64,000 nucleotides of DNA from Acidobacteriota bacterium (GTDB taxonomy: Bacteria; Acidobacteriota; Blastocatellia; Pyrinomonadales; Pyrinomonadaceae). The stretch's first letter is position 1. Each line of letters begins with the position of its first letter. Location: contig JAOAPY010000039.1 of the NCBI GenBank assembly GCA_025463135.1, positions 62,001-126,000 on the forward strand. The letters are read 5' to 3'. The notes beneath the pieces are model-generated. The model saw nothing but the letters and a program-made list of their open reading frames with translations. It was not told the origin of the DNA and made no database searches. Positions 40,710-51,275 of this stretch are shown piece after piece. The position numbers and the translations under genes are program-made.

Positions 40710-43133
40710 CTACTCGTACCTGAGCGCCGCCAGTGGATCGACTTTGGTTGCGCGTCGGGCCGGGATGTAGCAAGCCAACAGCGCCACGATAAACAGCGAG
40801 CCGGTAACCACAGCGAACGTGACTGGATCGTTGGCGCGCACGTCATAAAGCAGACTGCTCAATAATCGAGTCAGGCCCAGCGCGGCTACGACACCCAACC
40901 CCACGCCCGCTAACGCCAGCACCAGACCCTGCCGCAAAACCATCTTCAGTATGTCGGACGCTTGCGCACCCAGGGCCATGCGTATGCCGATGTGATGTGT
41001 TTGTTGGCTAACTGAATACGACACCACTCCGTAAATTCCGATCGATGCCAGCAGCAGCGCCACACCGGCAAAGATGCCGATCAGCAGCGCCGGAAAGCGA
41101 CGCATAAATGACGCCGGCGAACTGGAGATGATCTGTTCCATGGACTGCACGTTGAAGATGGCGACGCCGGGCTCGAGGTTGCGGATTTCATTGCGGACAG
41201 ATCCGGCCAACACGGTTGGATCGGCAGTGGTGCGGACGATTAGGCTCGCGGCTACAGAACTGTTTTGACGGAAGGGGTAGTAGAGGACCGGCTTGATGGC
41301 TTCATCCAGTCCGGTGATCTTTACATCGCCGACCACTCCGACTATCAGGTCCGGCTTCCCCTGGATTCCGCTATAGTTCAACAGACGCCCGATGGGATCG
41401 CGGCCCGCAAAGACCCTGTCGGCCACACTCTTGCCGATAATAACGACGCCGGGAGCATCTGCCTTGTCGCGTTCATCGAACATGCGGCCGGCCACGAGCG
41501 CAATGCCCAGTATTTGAAAATAGCTATCGTTGACATTGCGAAAGTTGGCTTCGATTTCCTGTCCCGGCGGTGGAACGGGATCGCCCTCAATGTAGAAACG
41601 CGTTGTGTTGCCGCCGTTCAGCGGCAGAATATTTACCGTGCCCGTACCGGTCACTCCCGGCAGGGATCGAATTCGCGCAGTCAGTTGCTGATTGAAATCT
41701 ACTTGCCGGTTTGCTTCTGTGTATTTGGCGCCCGGAGCAATGACCGTCATGGTCAACAGGTTGTCAGTCTTAAAGCCGACATTTGCCTGCATCAGCCGCA
41801 GCAGGCTCTTCATCATTAGCCCGGCGCCCACCAGCAACACCACCGCCAGCGCAATCTCTGTCATCACCAGGGCGCTGCGCAGATGATGTCCCGCGCCACC
41901 CGCGGTGTTGCGACCACCTTCCTTCAGGACTTCATTTAGATCGAGCCGTGACGATTGCAGCGCCGGCGCCAGACCGAAAACAAGTCCAGTCAAAAACGAA
42001 AGGCCGACCGAGAAAGCGAGGATGCCGGTGTCAATTTTCAAAGTCTTGAGGAAAGGCAAGGCGTTCAATTGGTTGTCCGGTAACGCCGCCACCAACGCAC
42101 CGACGCCCCAGTAAGCGATTAGCAGTCCCACCACACCGCCCGCCAGCGACAGCAGCAACGATTCCGTCAGCAACTGTCGAATCACACGCGCGCGCGTCGC
42201 CCCCAGGGCAGCACGAATCGCAACTTCTTTCTGCCGCGTCAACGAACGCGTAAGCAGCAGGCTGGCCACGTTGGCACAGGCGATTAACAACACAAAGCCT
42301 ACTGCCCCCAACAGGATCAGCAGTATCGGTTTCACCTGGCCCACCACCTGTTCCTGCAAAGGCACAAGCGTCAATCCTGTTCCCGCATGCGACTCGTTGT
42401 GTTCCTTCTCAATGCGGGCGGCGATGAGGGCCAATGCCGACTGCGCCTGCGCCGCGCTCACGCCCGGCTTAAGCCTGCCAATGAGATTGGTGCCGTGCAT
42501 GAAGCGCCGCGTCAGCTGGCCCTGATTCGGTTGATAGGGCAACCATAGATCGGCAGGTCTGAAGGCAAACTGAAAACTCGCGGGCAACACGCCGACCACC
42601 GTGTAACTGTCACCATTGATCGTCAGGGGCTTGCCAAGGATTCCGGCATCACCGCCAAAAAGTCTTTGCCACGCGCCATACGTCAGCACCGTTACGCGAG
42701 GGTTCCCCGGTTTGTCATCGCCGGGTTGAAACGTGCGACCGATGAGCGCGTCGACGCCGAGCACGGAAAAGAAGTTCGCGCTCGCCGCGGGCGCGCCGAT
42801 ACGTTCCGGTTCCGCGCGTCCGGTTAAGATGGCGCCGCCTCCCGTGTAAGCTGCGATACCCTCGCAGACCTGGTTCTGCTGATAGTCCTGATAATCCGGA
42901 TACGAGAATTCGCGGCGCGCAAACTCTTTCTGCGGCGTGCTTTCAAAAAGATGATAAAGGCGTTCCGGTGACTTGTAAGGCAGCCCCCGCAACAAGCCCG
43001 CGTTCACCACGGTAAAGATCGCGGTGCTGGCGCCAATACCAAGCGCGAGCGTGATCACTGCGATCGCGGTAAAGCCCGGATGCTTGGCCAACGCGCGGAG
43101 ACCGAAACGAATGTCTTTGATTATTGAATCCAT
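40710..43133 (-). CDS. ADOP-family permease, copy 6 of 14
   Basis: 807 residues from ATG 43133 (GGGAGAG ribosome site; a frame to 43172 is rejected). Start MDSIIKDIRFGLRALAKHPGF. First coupling motif [19 protein letters not shown]. The second, [19 protein letters not shown], replaces the usual Arg-Thr-x-Glu with QTHH, so the acidic residue expected at the ATPase-facing turn is missing in the second half only. The second periplasmic domain reads VFAGRDPIGRLLNYS. Linker LKEGGRNTAGGAGHHLRS resembles copy 2. Ends ATKVDPLAALRYE. Confidence 0.92.
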   Translation of the reverse strand: MDSIIKDIRFGLRALAKHPGFTAIAVITLALGIGASTAIFTVVNAGLLRGLPYKSPERLYHLFESTPQKEFARREFSYPDYQDYQQNQVCEGIAAYTGGGAILTGRAEPERIGAPAASANFFSVLGVDALIGRTFQPGDDKPGNPRVTVLTYGAWQRLFGGDAGILGKPLTINGDSYTVVGVLPASFQFAFRPADLWLPYQPNQGQLTRRFMHGTNLIGRLKPGVSAAQAQSALALIAARIEKEHNESHAGTGLTLVPLQEQVVGQVKPILLILLGAVGFVLLIACANVASLLLTRSLTRQKEVAIRAALGATRARVIRQLLTESLLLSLAGGVVGLLIAYWGVGALVAALPDNQLNALPFLKTLKIDTGILAFSVGLSFLTGLVFGLAPALQSSRLDLNEVLKEGGRNTAGGAGHHLRSALVMTEIALAVVLLVGAGLMMKSLLRLMQANVGFKTDNLLTMTVIAPGAKYTEANRQVDFNQQLTARIRSLPGVTGTGTVNILPLNGGNTTRFYIEGDPVPPPGQEIEANFRNVNDSYFQILGIALVAGRMFDERDKADAPGVVIIGKSVADRVFAGRDPIGRLLNYSGIQGKPDLIVGVVGDVKITGLDEAIKPVLYYPFRQNSSVAASLIVRTTADPTVLAGSVRNEIRNLEPGVAIFNVQSMEQIISSSPASFMRRFPALLIGIFAGVALLLASIGIYGVVSYSVSQQTHHIGIRMALGAQASDILKMVLRQGLVLALAGVGLGVVAALGLTRLLSSLLYDVRANDPVTFAVVTGSLFIVALLACYIPARRATKVDPLAALRYE

Positions 43134-43674
43134 GAATTCTCTCCCTGGGACCGCTCGCATACTGATGTTCAAGAAGGTCTTTGGACTTTGGTCTTTGGAC
43201 TTAGGGTCTTTGGTCTTTGGATCTTTGGTCTTTGGGTCTTAGTTCTTAGTTCTTAGTTCTTAAAAGGGGGTTCCTGGTTCTTTGCCCTTTGCCCTTTGCC
43301 CTTTGCCCTTTGCCCTTTGCTCTTTGCTCTTTGGTTTCATCTCATTCTCACCCGGTTTCAACCGGGTGATACTCATGCGCCATTTTTTGATCAACCGTTT
43401 CAACGGTTTCCCCAGCACGCAACGTGAAGCGACTCTGACTGACCTCAGGAAACCGTTGAAACGGTTCAGAGTTACGAGAGCCGGCTCGCTCCACCCGGTT
43501 GAAACCGGGTGAGAATGAGATGAAACCAAAGAGCAAAGGGCAAAGAGCAAAGACCCTAAGACTTGAGACCAAACAACCAAGAACTGAGAATTGAAAACTG
43601 AAAACTAAGAACGAACCCGAACTAACACCCAAAGACCAAAGACCAAAGTCCCAAGTCCAACCCCCAAGACCTTC
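43134..43674. repeat. 541-bp spacer: nested mosaic of heptamer arrays and palindromes
   Basis: No gene. From outside to inside: TTTGGTC/TTAGTTC/CTTTGCC heptamer arrays (43175-43335) face their complements GACCAAA/AGAACTG/AAAGGGC (43527-43670). Inside these lie an inverted pair of CTCATTCTCACCCGG hairpins (43341-43374, 43491-43520), and innermost AACCGTTTCAACGGTT (about 43395) and AACCGTTGAAACGGTT (about 43450). A half GGACCG(C)ACGC-like arm sits at 43144. Confidence 0.88.
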
Positions 43675-46140
43675 TTACTCGTACCGTAGCGACACTACCG
43701 GGTCGACTTTCGTCGCGCGTCTTCCGGGAACGTAACAGGCAACCAGCGCCACGGCCGTAAGCAGCAGCGCAATGCTGACAAAGGTCAGGGGATCGGTTGG
43801 CTCTATTCCGAAGAGCATCGATGCCATCAAGCGCGTCAGACCGAACGCCCCCACCAAACCAATACCTACTCCAATCAACGCCAGCGTCATTCCATGTCCG
43901 ATGATCAGCTTGAACACATCGCGCGATTGCGCGCCGATAGCCATGCGAATACCGATCTCGTGCGTGCGCTGCGTGACGGAGTAGGACATCACTCCGTAAA
44001 TCCCGACAACGGCCAACACTAAGGCGATGCCGGCAAACAGACTCAGCAGCGTGAGGTTCAAACGTTCTCCCGCCACCGACTCGGATCGAATCTCGGCCAT
44101 TGTCCGCACGCTATAGATTGGTTGATCGGGGTCAATTTGTTTGACCTGCTGACGAATAGCAGCCACCACCTGGTTGGGCTCAGCTGAGCCTTTGACGATG
44201 ACCGTCATATCGGCGCTGGGGATCTGCAAAAACGGAAAGTAGCCTTGCACGCGTTTCGAATCCTGGCCCAGGCCTTCCATTTTCACTCGTCCGACGACAC
44301 CTACGACGGTGAGCGTGAACGGCTTTTCATCGGTGCCCATTTTGATGCGCTTGCCCACGGCATCTTCGTTGGGCCAGAAGCGGCGCGCGAACTCTTCATC
44401 GATGATCAGGGAATTGACACCAGCCAGCTCTTTTTCTTCGTCGTTGTATTTGCTTAGGTCTTTGCCGGCCAGGAAAGAACGATCGTCGCGGTCGGTGAAA
44501 TAACGTCCACTCTTCAGGGGAATGCTCATGGCCCGGAAATAATCCGGAGTCACCAGGCAAGCTTCCATCAACGGCGTCTGATCGCGTGGAGGCCGCGGCC
44601 GGTCATCGACCACGAACCCCGTTTGCCAGCCATTGTTTCCGAGCGGCAAGCCTGAAGCAGCGGCGGTTGATTCGACCCCGGGCAGGCCACGAAGGTTTTC
44701 CAGCAGGCGCTTGTAAAAATCCTCCTGCTGCACGTTGGCTTTGTATTTCTTTTCCGGCAACGAGACGCTAAAGCTGGTCAGGTGCTCGTAAGAAAAACCC
44801 GGATTGACTTTCTGCAAACGATAAAAGCTGCGAATCATCAAGCCCGCGCCAATCAGCAGCACCAGCGTCGTGGCAACTTCGACCACCACCAGCGAACTGC
44901 GCAGCCAATGTCGTCGCGAGGTGCCGCGTCCCGTCTCCTTTAACGTCTCGTGTACGTCAACCACGCCTGCCTGCAGTGCGGGCACCAGGCCGAACAGCAG
45001 CCCGGTTACAAAAGAAACGCCAAGGGTGAAAGCCATCACGCGCCAATCCAGGCCAATCTCTTTCGAGCGCGGAATGGCGTTGGGACTTATGTAGAGAATG
45101 AGTTCGATGCCCCAACGCGCCAGCAACAACCCCAGCGAGCCTCCGATCAATCCCAGCAAAACGCTTTCGGTAAGTAACTGACGCGCGATGCGCCAGCGAC
45201 CCGCACCCATGGCCGCGCGAATCGCCATCTCTTTCTGGCGCGCGGTGGCGCGGGCCAAAAGCAGGTTGGCGATGTTGGCGCAGGCAATCAACAGCACGAA
45301 CCCGACCGCGGCAAACAATACCCACAGGGGGCGGCGAATATCGCTTACGAATATTTCCAGCAGCGGTCGCACGCCAACGCCATTGCCGGCATTCGAGTCG
45401 GTGTATTGCTTCTCGAGATTCGCGCCGATCAAGTCCATCTCAGCGCGGGCCGCGGCCAGCGTAACGCCGGGCTTGAGGCGCGCCACTCCATACAAGCCCG
45501 GATGGTTTCCGCGCTGCAGCCAGCTCGACTGTCCGGAAAGCTGGCCCACCGGAACCCACATCTCGACGCGACTGGGCAATTGATAATCCTGCGGCATGAT
45601 GCCGATCACGGTGTAGGCCTTGCCGTTGAGCGTGATTGGTTTATTCAGGATGCTGGTCTGCCCGCCAAAACGTCTTTGCCACAACGGATAACTCAACAGC
45701 ACCACCGGTTCGCCGCCCGGCTTGTCTTCATCATTCGTAAACAGACGACCCAACGCGGCATTGACCCGCAAAGCGGAGAAGAAATCGGCAGATACCTGAC
45801 CGGTGATGATGCGTTCCGCTTCACCCGCGCCCGTCAGGTTGTAACTGCTGCGGTTGTAGACGCCGATTTTTTCGAAGACCTTGTTCTGGTTTCTCCAATC
45901 AGAGAAGTTGGGATAGGAAACCGAGATCTCATCCATGGCCTTGCTGGTTTCATTCAGGAACACCAGGCGATCGGGTTCTGGAAAAGGTAAGGGTCGCAAG
46001 AGCACCGCGTTCACTACGCTGAAGATGGCCGTATTGGCGCCGATGCCCAGCGCCAGCGCCAGTATCACCACAAACGTGATGCCGGGGTTCTTGAGTAACA
46101 CGCGAGCGCCGTAACGCAAGTCATTTAAGAAACTGGTCAT
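43675..46140 (-). CDS. ADOP-family permease, copy 7 of 14
   Basis: 821 residues from ATG 46140 (AGGAGGG ribosome site). The frame to 46206 translates a GACCAAA heptamer array ([13 protein letters not shown]) and is rejected. Start [21 protein letters not shown]. First coupling motif [19 protein letters not shown]; second [19 protein letters not shown]. The second periplasmic domain has an insertion ([20 protein letters not shown]) and [15 protein letters not shown]. Ends [15 protein letters not shown], with Ser for Ala before the terminal LRYE. Confidence 0.92.
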   Translation of the reverse strand: MTSFLNDLRYGARVLLKNPGITFVVILALALGIGANTAIFSVVNAVLLRPLPFPEPDRLVFLNETSKAMDEISVSYPNFSDWRNQNKVFEKIGVYNRSSYNLTGAGEAERIITGQVSADFFSALRVNAALGRLFTNDEDKPGGEPVVLLSYPLWQRRFGGQTSILNKPITLNGKAYTVIGIMPQDYQLPSRVEMWVPVGQLSGQSSWLQRGNHPGLYGVARLKPGVTLAAARAEMDLIGANLEKQYTDSNAGNGVGVRPLLEIFVSDIRRPLWVLFAAVGFVLLIACANIANLLLARATARQKEMAIRAAMGAGRWRIARQLLTESVLLGLIGGSLGLLLARWGIELILYISPNAIPRSKEIGLDWRVMAFTLGVSFVTGLLFGLVPALQAGVVDVHETLKETGRGTSRRHWLRSSLVVVEVATTLVLLIGAGLMIRSFYRLQKVNPGFSYEHLTSFSVSLPEKKYKANVQQEDFYKRLLENLRGLPGVESTAAASGLPLGNNGWQTGFVVDDRPRPPRDQTPLMEACLVTPDYFRAMSIPLKSGRYFTDRDDRSFLAGKDLSKYNDEEKELAGVNSLIIDEEFARRFWPNEDAVGKRIKMGTDEKPFTLTVVGVVGRVKMEGLGQDSKRVQGYFPFLQIPSADMTVIVKGSAEPNQVVAAIRQQVKQIDPDQPIYSVRTMAEIRSESVAGERLNLTLLSLFAGIALVLAVVGIYGVMSYSVTQRTHEIGIRMAIGAQSRDVFKLIIGHGMTLALIGVGIGLVGAFGLTRLMASMLFGIEPTDPLTFVSIALLLTAVALVACYVPGRRATKVDPVVSLRYE

Positions 46141-46279
46141 GATGCCCTCCTTTGGTCTTGGGTCTTTGGTCTTTGGTCCTGAGGTCTTTTCACTAATAGG
46201 TTTCAAGCTCTACAGGGAGAACTAAGAACCAAGAACTAAAGATCCAAAAACCAAAGACCAAAGACCAAAGACCCAAGAC
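46141..46279. repeat. Spacer of opposed heptamer arrays
   Basis: TTTGGTC units at about 46150-46180 face CCAAAGA/AGAACCA units at about 46220-46278, forming a long hairpin that ends next to the copy 8 stop. Confidence 0.8.
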
Positions 46280-48682
46280 CTACTCATACCGCAACGCCAC
46301 CAGCGGATCGACTTTCGTCGCGCGCCGTGCCGGTATCAGACAAGCGCCCAGCGCTACTGCCGCCAACACAAGTGGAATCGCTATGAACGTCAAGCTGTCG
46401 GTCGCACTCACTTCGTAAAGCAAACTGGACATGAACTGCGTCAGCCAGAACGCGCCGAACAGTCCGACCGCGATGCCTGCAAGCGCCGGCGCCATGCCCT
46501 GCTGAACAATCATCCGCAGAACATCCGACGCCTGCGCGCCCAGCGCCATGCGTATGCCTAGCTCGTGCGTGCGGGCCGTAACCGCATCGCTCATTACGGC
46601 GTAAATCCCAACCACGGCCAGGATCAAAGCCACCGCGGCGAATACACCCAACAGCAGCATGTTAAAACGCTGCTGCTCGAGGCCCTCGGAAATAACTTCT
46701 TCCATGCTTCTGATTTCCGCCACCGGCAAATTTTTATCTATTGCCCAGACCTGATTCTCAATCGCGGTCACCAATTGCAATGGATCACCGTTGCTGCGGA
46801 CCACCAGGGTCAGACCGCGCGGTCCTGCTTGCTGAAGATGCGGAAGATACATCTCAGCATTCGGCTCCCCGGTCCATTCGTCCTGCTTCAAATCTTTTAC
46901 GACGCCGACGATCTCGCGCGGGCTGGTTTCGTCTGTGACAAAGATTCTTTTTCCCAGCGGCTCTTCACCGGGCCAATAGCGCCGCGCGAATTGTTGATTG
47001 ACGATCACCACGCCGGGCGAGGCTTCGTTGTCGCGGGCGCTGAAGTCACGGCCATTGAGCAGCGTGGCGCTCATCGTGCGAAAATAATTGGGCCGCACGA
47101 TGCGATAAACCGCACCCTGCTTTTGACCCGGCAGGGGCGCGGGTTGACCCTGAATGGTAAAAGGAACAGTCCAGACGTCGCCCCCCAGGGGCAAATGGTT
47201 GATCGCGCTTGCGGACTGCACGCCCGGCAAAGAATCAATCCGTTCCATTAACTGATTGAAAAAAGCAATTCGCTTCGGCGCCGTCGCATGCTCCGAGCCG
47301 GCCAGTGAAATGGTCATCGTCAGCAAATTGCCCGCGTTGAAACCCGGATCGACCGACAGCAGTCGCGCAAAACTTCTGACCATCAATCCGCCGCCAACCA
47401 ACAGCATCAGGGCCAGGGCTACTTCTGAAACCACCAGCAGGCGGCGCGCGCGACTGCGTCCCTTACCGACAGTCGAACCGCGGCTTCCTTCTTTCAATGA
47501 GTCGTTGAAATTCCCCTTCAAGGTTTGCAGCACCGGCGCGAGACCAAAAAGGACGCCGGTCAGTACCGAAAGCCCGAGTGTGAAAAGGAGGATGCGGCCA
47601 TCGAGGCTAATGGTTTGTACGCGCGGCAGATTCGTGGGACCGAAAGCAACGAGCGCCTTAACACCCAGCAGAGCTAGCGCTAATCCAAACGCGCCGCCAA
47701 TCAGCGCGATCATCAAGCTTTCTGTCAGCAACTGGCGGGCAATGCGACGACCACTGGCGCCCAACGCCGTGCGCACCGCGATCTCTTTTTGCCGCGCGCT
47801 GGCCCGCGCCATCATCAAGTTCGCGACATTGGCGCAGGCGATCAAAAGTACGAAGCCTACGGCGCCAAACAGGATCATCAGCGCCCGGCGGGTTTTGCCC
47901 ACGACCTTTTCATGCAGCGGATCGACCGACAGGGCGAGCCCTTTGTTTGTTTCGGGATATTCCTGCTCGAGCCTTCTGAAGATCGTGGCTGCTTCCGCCT
48001 GGGCCTGTTCGCGGCTTACGCCAGTTTTCAGACGGGCGAAGACTCGCAACGATTGACCGCCGCGATCGCCGGCGCGCGCGGCGAGGTTCAGTGGTGTCCA
48101 TAGTTCGGCACGCGTGGCCCAGAACGGCGCGAATTGAAACTCCGGGGGCATGACGCCGATGATGGTGTAGCCCTCGCCGTCAAAATTGATCTGCTGTCCG
48201 ATGACGCCGGCGTCACTGCCAAAGCGTCGCTGCCAGTGCCGGTTGCTGAGTACTACAATATGATCGCTGCCCGTTTGATCCTCTCCGTTGTGAAAAGTTC
48301 GCCCCAGGATCGGATTGACGCCCAGCAGGCGAAACATCTCGCCGGTCAATTGCAGTCCACGCAGATGCTCAGGCTGATCTCTCCCAGTGAGATTCGGTTC
48401 CCACCATTGCGCTGCCGCAATCGCGGCAAAGCTTTGACTTTGCTTTGCCAGGTCCAGAAAGTTGGCCGGCGCCACCGGCTTTGAACCTTCGTGCAGGATT
48501 GTTACCAACTGTCCCGCGTCCTGATAAGGCAACGGCCGCAGGAGCACGGCATTGATTACGGAAAAGATTGCCGTGTTGGCGCCAATACCGAGAGCCAAAG
48601 CGAGCACAGCCACGAAGGTGAAGCTGCGATGCTTGAGCATCATGCGAACCGCGTAGCGTGCATCCTTGATAAAGTTTTCCAT
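46280..48682 (-). CDS. ADOP-family permease, copy 8 of 14
   Basis: 800 residues, start MENFIKDARYAVRMMLKHRSF with GGTGGGAAG before ATG 48682. First coupling motif SARQKEIAVRTALGASGRR; second [19 protein letters not shown]. The first periplasmic domain is compact (ILHEGSKPVAPANFLDLAKQ in place of the usual W-x-D-x). The second contains YWPGEEPLGKRIFV. Linker LKEGSRGSTVGKGRSRAR. Preceding FtsX residues read AVVGIYAVMSDAV, with Asp replacing the usual Tyr before the coupling turn. Confidence 0.92.
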   Translation of the reverse strand: MENFIKDARYAVRMMLKHRSFTFVAVLALALGIGANTAIFSVINAVLLRPLPYQDAGQLVTILHEGSKPVAPANFLDLAKQSQSFAAIAAAQWWEPNLTGRDQPEHLRGLQLTGEMFRLLGVNPILGRTFHNGEDQTGSDHIVVLSNRHWQRRFGSDAGVIGQQINFDGEGYTIIGVMPPEFQFAPFWATRAELWTPLNLAARAGDRGGQSLRVFARLKTGVSREQAQAEAATIFRRLEQEYPETNKGLALSVDPLHEKVVGKTRRALMILFGAVGFVLLIACANVANLMMARASARQKEIAVRTALGASGRRIARQLLTESLMIALIGGAFGLALALLGVKALVAFGPTNLPRVQTISLDGRILLFTLGLSVLTGVLFGLAPVLQTLKGNFNDSLKEGSRGSTVGKGRSRARRLLVVSEVALALMLLVGGGLMVRSFARLLSVDPGFNAGNLLTMTISLAGSEHATAPKRIAFFNQLMERIDSLPGVQSASAINHLPLGGDVWTVPFTIQGQPAPLPGQKQGAVYRIVRPNYFRTMSATLLNGRDFSARDNEASPGVVIVNQQFARRYWPGEEPLGKRIFVTDETSPREIVGVVKDLKQDEWTGEPNAEMYLPHLQQAGPRGLTLVVRSNGDPLQLVTAIENQVWAIDKNLPVAEIRSMEEVISEGLEQQRFNMLLLGVFAAVALILAVVGIYAVMSDAVTARTHELGIRMALGAQASDVLRMIVQQGMAPALAGIAVGLFGAFWLTQFMSSLLYEVSATDSLTFIAIPLVLAAVALGACLIPARRATKVDPLVALRYE

Positions 48683-48694
48683 ATCTTCCCACCT

Positions 48695-48812
48695 GGGACC
48701 GCACGCGTCCCGCGTGCCGAAGTTTCCAAAGCTGCCCTGCTAAGATTTCGATGCCTCTGGCGCAAAGGGGCAGCACGCAGGATGCGTGCGGTCCCAGGCT
48801 ACTCGTCCCAGG
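48695..48812. repeat. GGACCGCACGC element with 14-bp duplication at its edge
   Basis: Element 48695-48795, inverted ends GGGACCGCACGCGTCC and GGATGCGTGCGGTCCC. It is followed by CCCAGGCTACTCGT repeated twice in a row. The second copy includes the real stop of the next gene; the first is a duplicate of that gene's end. Confidence 0.85.
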
Positions 48813-51260
48813 CTACTCGTACCTTAGCGCCACCAGCGGATCTACTTTTGTCGCGCGCCGCGCCGGAACGTAACACGCAAGCAGCGCCACCGCTGCCAGC
48901 ACGATAACGACAGCCGAATATGTCAACGGATCGGTCGGCGTGATCTCGAAGAGCAGACTGTGCATCAAGCGCGTCAAAGCAAACGCGCCACCCAACCCAA
49001 TTACGGTGCCGACGATCAGGAGTACGAATCCCTGGCTGAAGACCAACTTCAGGACATGTCTTCGCTGCGCGCCCAGCGCCATGCGCACTCCAATTTCCTG
49101 CGTCCGTTGCGCCACCGAATAGGCCATCACGCCATAGATGCCAATGGCCGCGAGGAACAACGCGATGGCCGAGAAAGTCGCCAGCAGCAGAGACAAAAAG
49201 CGCGGTTGCACCATCGATCGTCCCACCACTTCACTCATTGGCCGGAGCCCATAAACCGGCAAGCTGGGATCGACTTCGCGCACGGCATTGCGAATGCCGG
49301 CGGCCAGTGACTGTGGATCGCCGTCCGTGCGCACTACAAAATTCATGTTGGTGTTGAGACCGAACTGCGCGATTTGATGTGCCTGTAAATAGAGTTCCGG
49401 CCCGGCCGGCTTATCCATGCCGGCGTTTTTGGTGTCTTCGACTACGCCGATGATGGTGGACCAGACTTTCGGATCGGCGAATCCGGGATTCACACGCCGG
49501 CCAATCGGGCTGCCTTTCCAAAAACGTTTGGCGAGGGCCTGGTTGACGACGACCACTCGCTGCGCGTTGTCGGCATCGTCGCCCGGCTGAAAGGTGCGCC
49601 CTTCAATCGTGCGAATCTTCATCGTCTGAAAGTAGTCGTTGCCGACGACATTCCAGTAATCGACATTCTGGGCCGGACCATCAGGTGTTCTTTGATAACC
49701 TTCGATCTCCGTGTCGTTGGCATTGATGCGACGCAGCGGCGGCAGACCTCCCGCGAGCGATGCCGATTTCGCTCCCGGCAAACTCGCCAGCCGTTGTTCC
49801 AAAGTAGTGACAAAACGCAGGCGATCGGGATTCTGATATTTCGCCGCGGGCAGGTTGAGGCTGAAGCTGGCCACGCCGGCGGGCTCAAATCCGACATTGA
49901 CCTTTTGCAGTTTCCAAAAAGCGCGAATCATCAAGCCCGAGCCAACCACCAGCACAACGGCGAGTGCGATCTCAGTCACGACCAGTACCTTGCGCAAGGT
50001 TTGCCCGCCCACTCCTATCGCTCTCTGCCCGGCGCCCCTGATCCAATTGGCAAGATTGCGTTCACGAATCTGCGCCAGCGGAGCCAGTCCAAACAGGAAG
50101 ACCGCAAAGACCGATACACCGAGGGTGAACGCCAACACGCGCAGGTCCACATGTATCTCACCCGTGCGCGGCACACTGTCAGGAGCAAACAGCAACAGCA
50201 GTTTCAAACCAAAGAATGCCAGCAACGTACCCAACGTCGTGGCCAGCAATACGAGCACGAAGCCTTCGGCGATAAACTGCCGCACCATGCGTCGCATGCC
50301 GGCGCCCAGCGCCAATCGCACCGCGAACTCGCGATGCCTTGCTTCAGCTCGAGCCAGCAGCAGGTTCGCTACATTCACGCAGGCGATGAGCAGCACAAAT
50401 CCCACTGCGCCCATCAGCATCAGCACCGCCAGGCGCGCCGAACCGACGACGTCTTCATGCAGAGGGAGCAACAACACCGGATGCCTTTGCTCATCCAACA
50501 AATGCTGCGCGCGATTCTCACTCTTCCAACCGGCCATCAGCGTACTGAGCTCTGATTTAGCTTGCTGAATACCGACGCCCGGTTTGAGCCGTCCGATTAC
50601 GGAAAGAAAGTGCGAGCCACGCGCGCGAGTATTGGATGGATCGAGTTGCAGTGGCAGCATCAACTCGACTTGATCGTTACTGCCGGGAGGAAAAGCAAAA
50701 TCGCGCGGCAGCACGCCGATCACCGTGGTGGGTTGCGCGTTGACCTGGATTTGTTTGCCGATAATTCCGCTTTCACCGCCAAAGGCGCGCTGCCATAGGC
50801 CGTGAGAGATCAGCGCCACATTGGGCCCGCCATTAAGATCTTCTTCCGCGGTGAAGTTGCGGCCCAACTCGGGTTGTACGCCCAGCGTGTCAAGCAAACC
50901 TTTCGTGACGGCGGCCGAGGTCACCCGCAGCGGCTCGCTATTCGTGCCCACGTTCTGGCCACCGGCGGCCCAGCCGCCGATCGCCTCCCAGGATTTGGAG
51001 TCTGTTTGAATGTCGAGAAGCTCAGGCGGCGAAAGCCAGAATTTCTTCAACTGCATCGTCGGAAATTCGCTGTAGATGCGCACCAATTGGTTGGGCTCAC
51101 GAAAAGGCAGCGGGCGCAACAGCACCGAATTCACAACGCTGAAGATGGCCGTGTTCGCGCCGATACCCAGGGCCAGCGTGATGACGGCAACGGCGGTAAA
51201 GCCCGGTTTTTTGCGCAGCATCCGCAGGGCGTATCGCAGGTCATGCCAGAAGGTTTCCAT
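48813..51260 (-). CDS. ADOP-family permease, copy 9 of 14
   Basis: 815 residues, start [21 protein letters not shown] with AAAGGAAG before ATG 51260. Only 15 bp separate it from the stop of copy 10, so the two are very likely translated from one message. First coupling motif [19 protein letters not shown]; second [19 protein letters not shown]. The inter-half linker is atypical ([18 protein letters not shown] instead of LKEG-x-R). The first periplasmic domain has [20 protein letters not shown], and the second [14 protein letters not shown] without the acidic Asn-Glu-Asp. This looks like a distinct ADOP subgroup. Confidence 0.92.
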   Translation of the reverse strand: METFWHDLRYALRMLRKKPGFTAVAVITLALGIGANTAIFSVVNSVLLRPLPFREPNQLVRIYSEFPTMQLKKFWLSPPELLDIQTDSKSWEAIGGWAAGGQNVGTNSEPLRVTSAAVTKGLLDTLGVQPELGRNFTAEEDLNGGPNVALISHGLWQRAFGGESGIIGKQIQVNAQPTTVIGVLPRDFAFPPGSNDQVELMLPLQLDPSNTRARGSHFLSVIGRLKPGVGIQQAKSELSTLMAGWKSENRAQHLLDEQRHPVLLLPLHEDVVGSARLAVLMLMGAVGFVLLIACVNVANLLLARAEARHREFAVRLALGAGMRRMVRQFIAEGFVLVLLATTLGTLLAFFGLKLLLLFAPDSVPRTGEIHVDLRVLAFTLGVSVFAVFLFGLAPLAQIRERNLANWIRGAGQRAIGVGGQTLRKVLVVTEIALAVVLVVGSGLMIRAFWKLQKVNVGFEPAGVASFSLNLPAAKYQNPDRLRFVTTLEQRLASLPGAKSASLAGGLPPLRRINANDTEIEGYQRTPDGPAQNVDYWNVVGNDYFQTMKIRTIEGRTFQPGDDADNAQRVVVVNQALAKRFWKGSPIGRRVNPGFADPKVWSTIIGVVEDTKNAGMDKPAGPELYLQAHQIAQFGLNTNMNFVVRTDGDPQSLAAGIRNAVREVDPSLPVYGLRPMSEVVGRSMVQPRFLSLLLATFSAIALFLAAIGIYGVMAYSVAQRTQEIGVRMALGAQRRHVLKLVFSQGFVLLIVGTVIGLGGAFALTRLMHSLLFEITPTDPLTYSAVVIVLAAVALLACYVPARRATKVDPLVALRYE

Positions 51261-51275
51261 ATGCTTCCTTTCTAT

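Noticed and set aside
43134-43674. Possible CRISPR array in the repeat-rich spacers
   Set aside because: Units are 7 bp with no spacers of constant length, or palindromes in inverted pairs; no cas gene is present.
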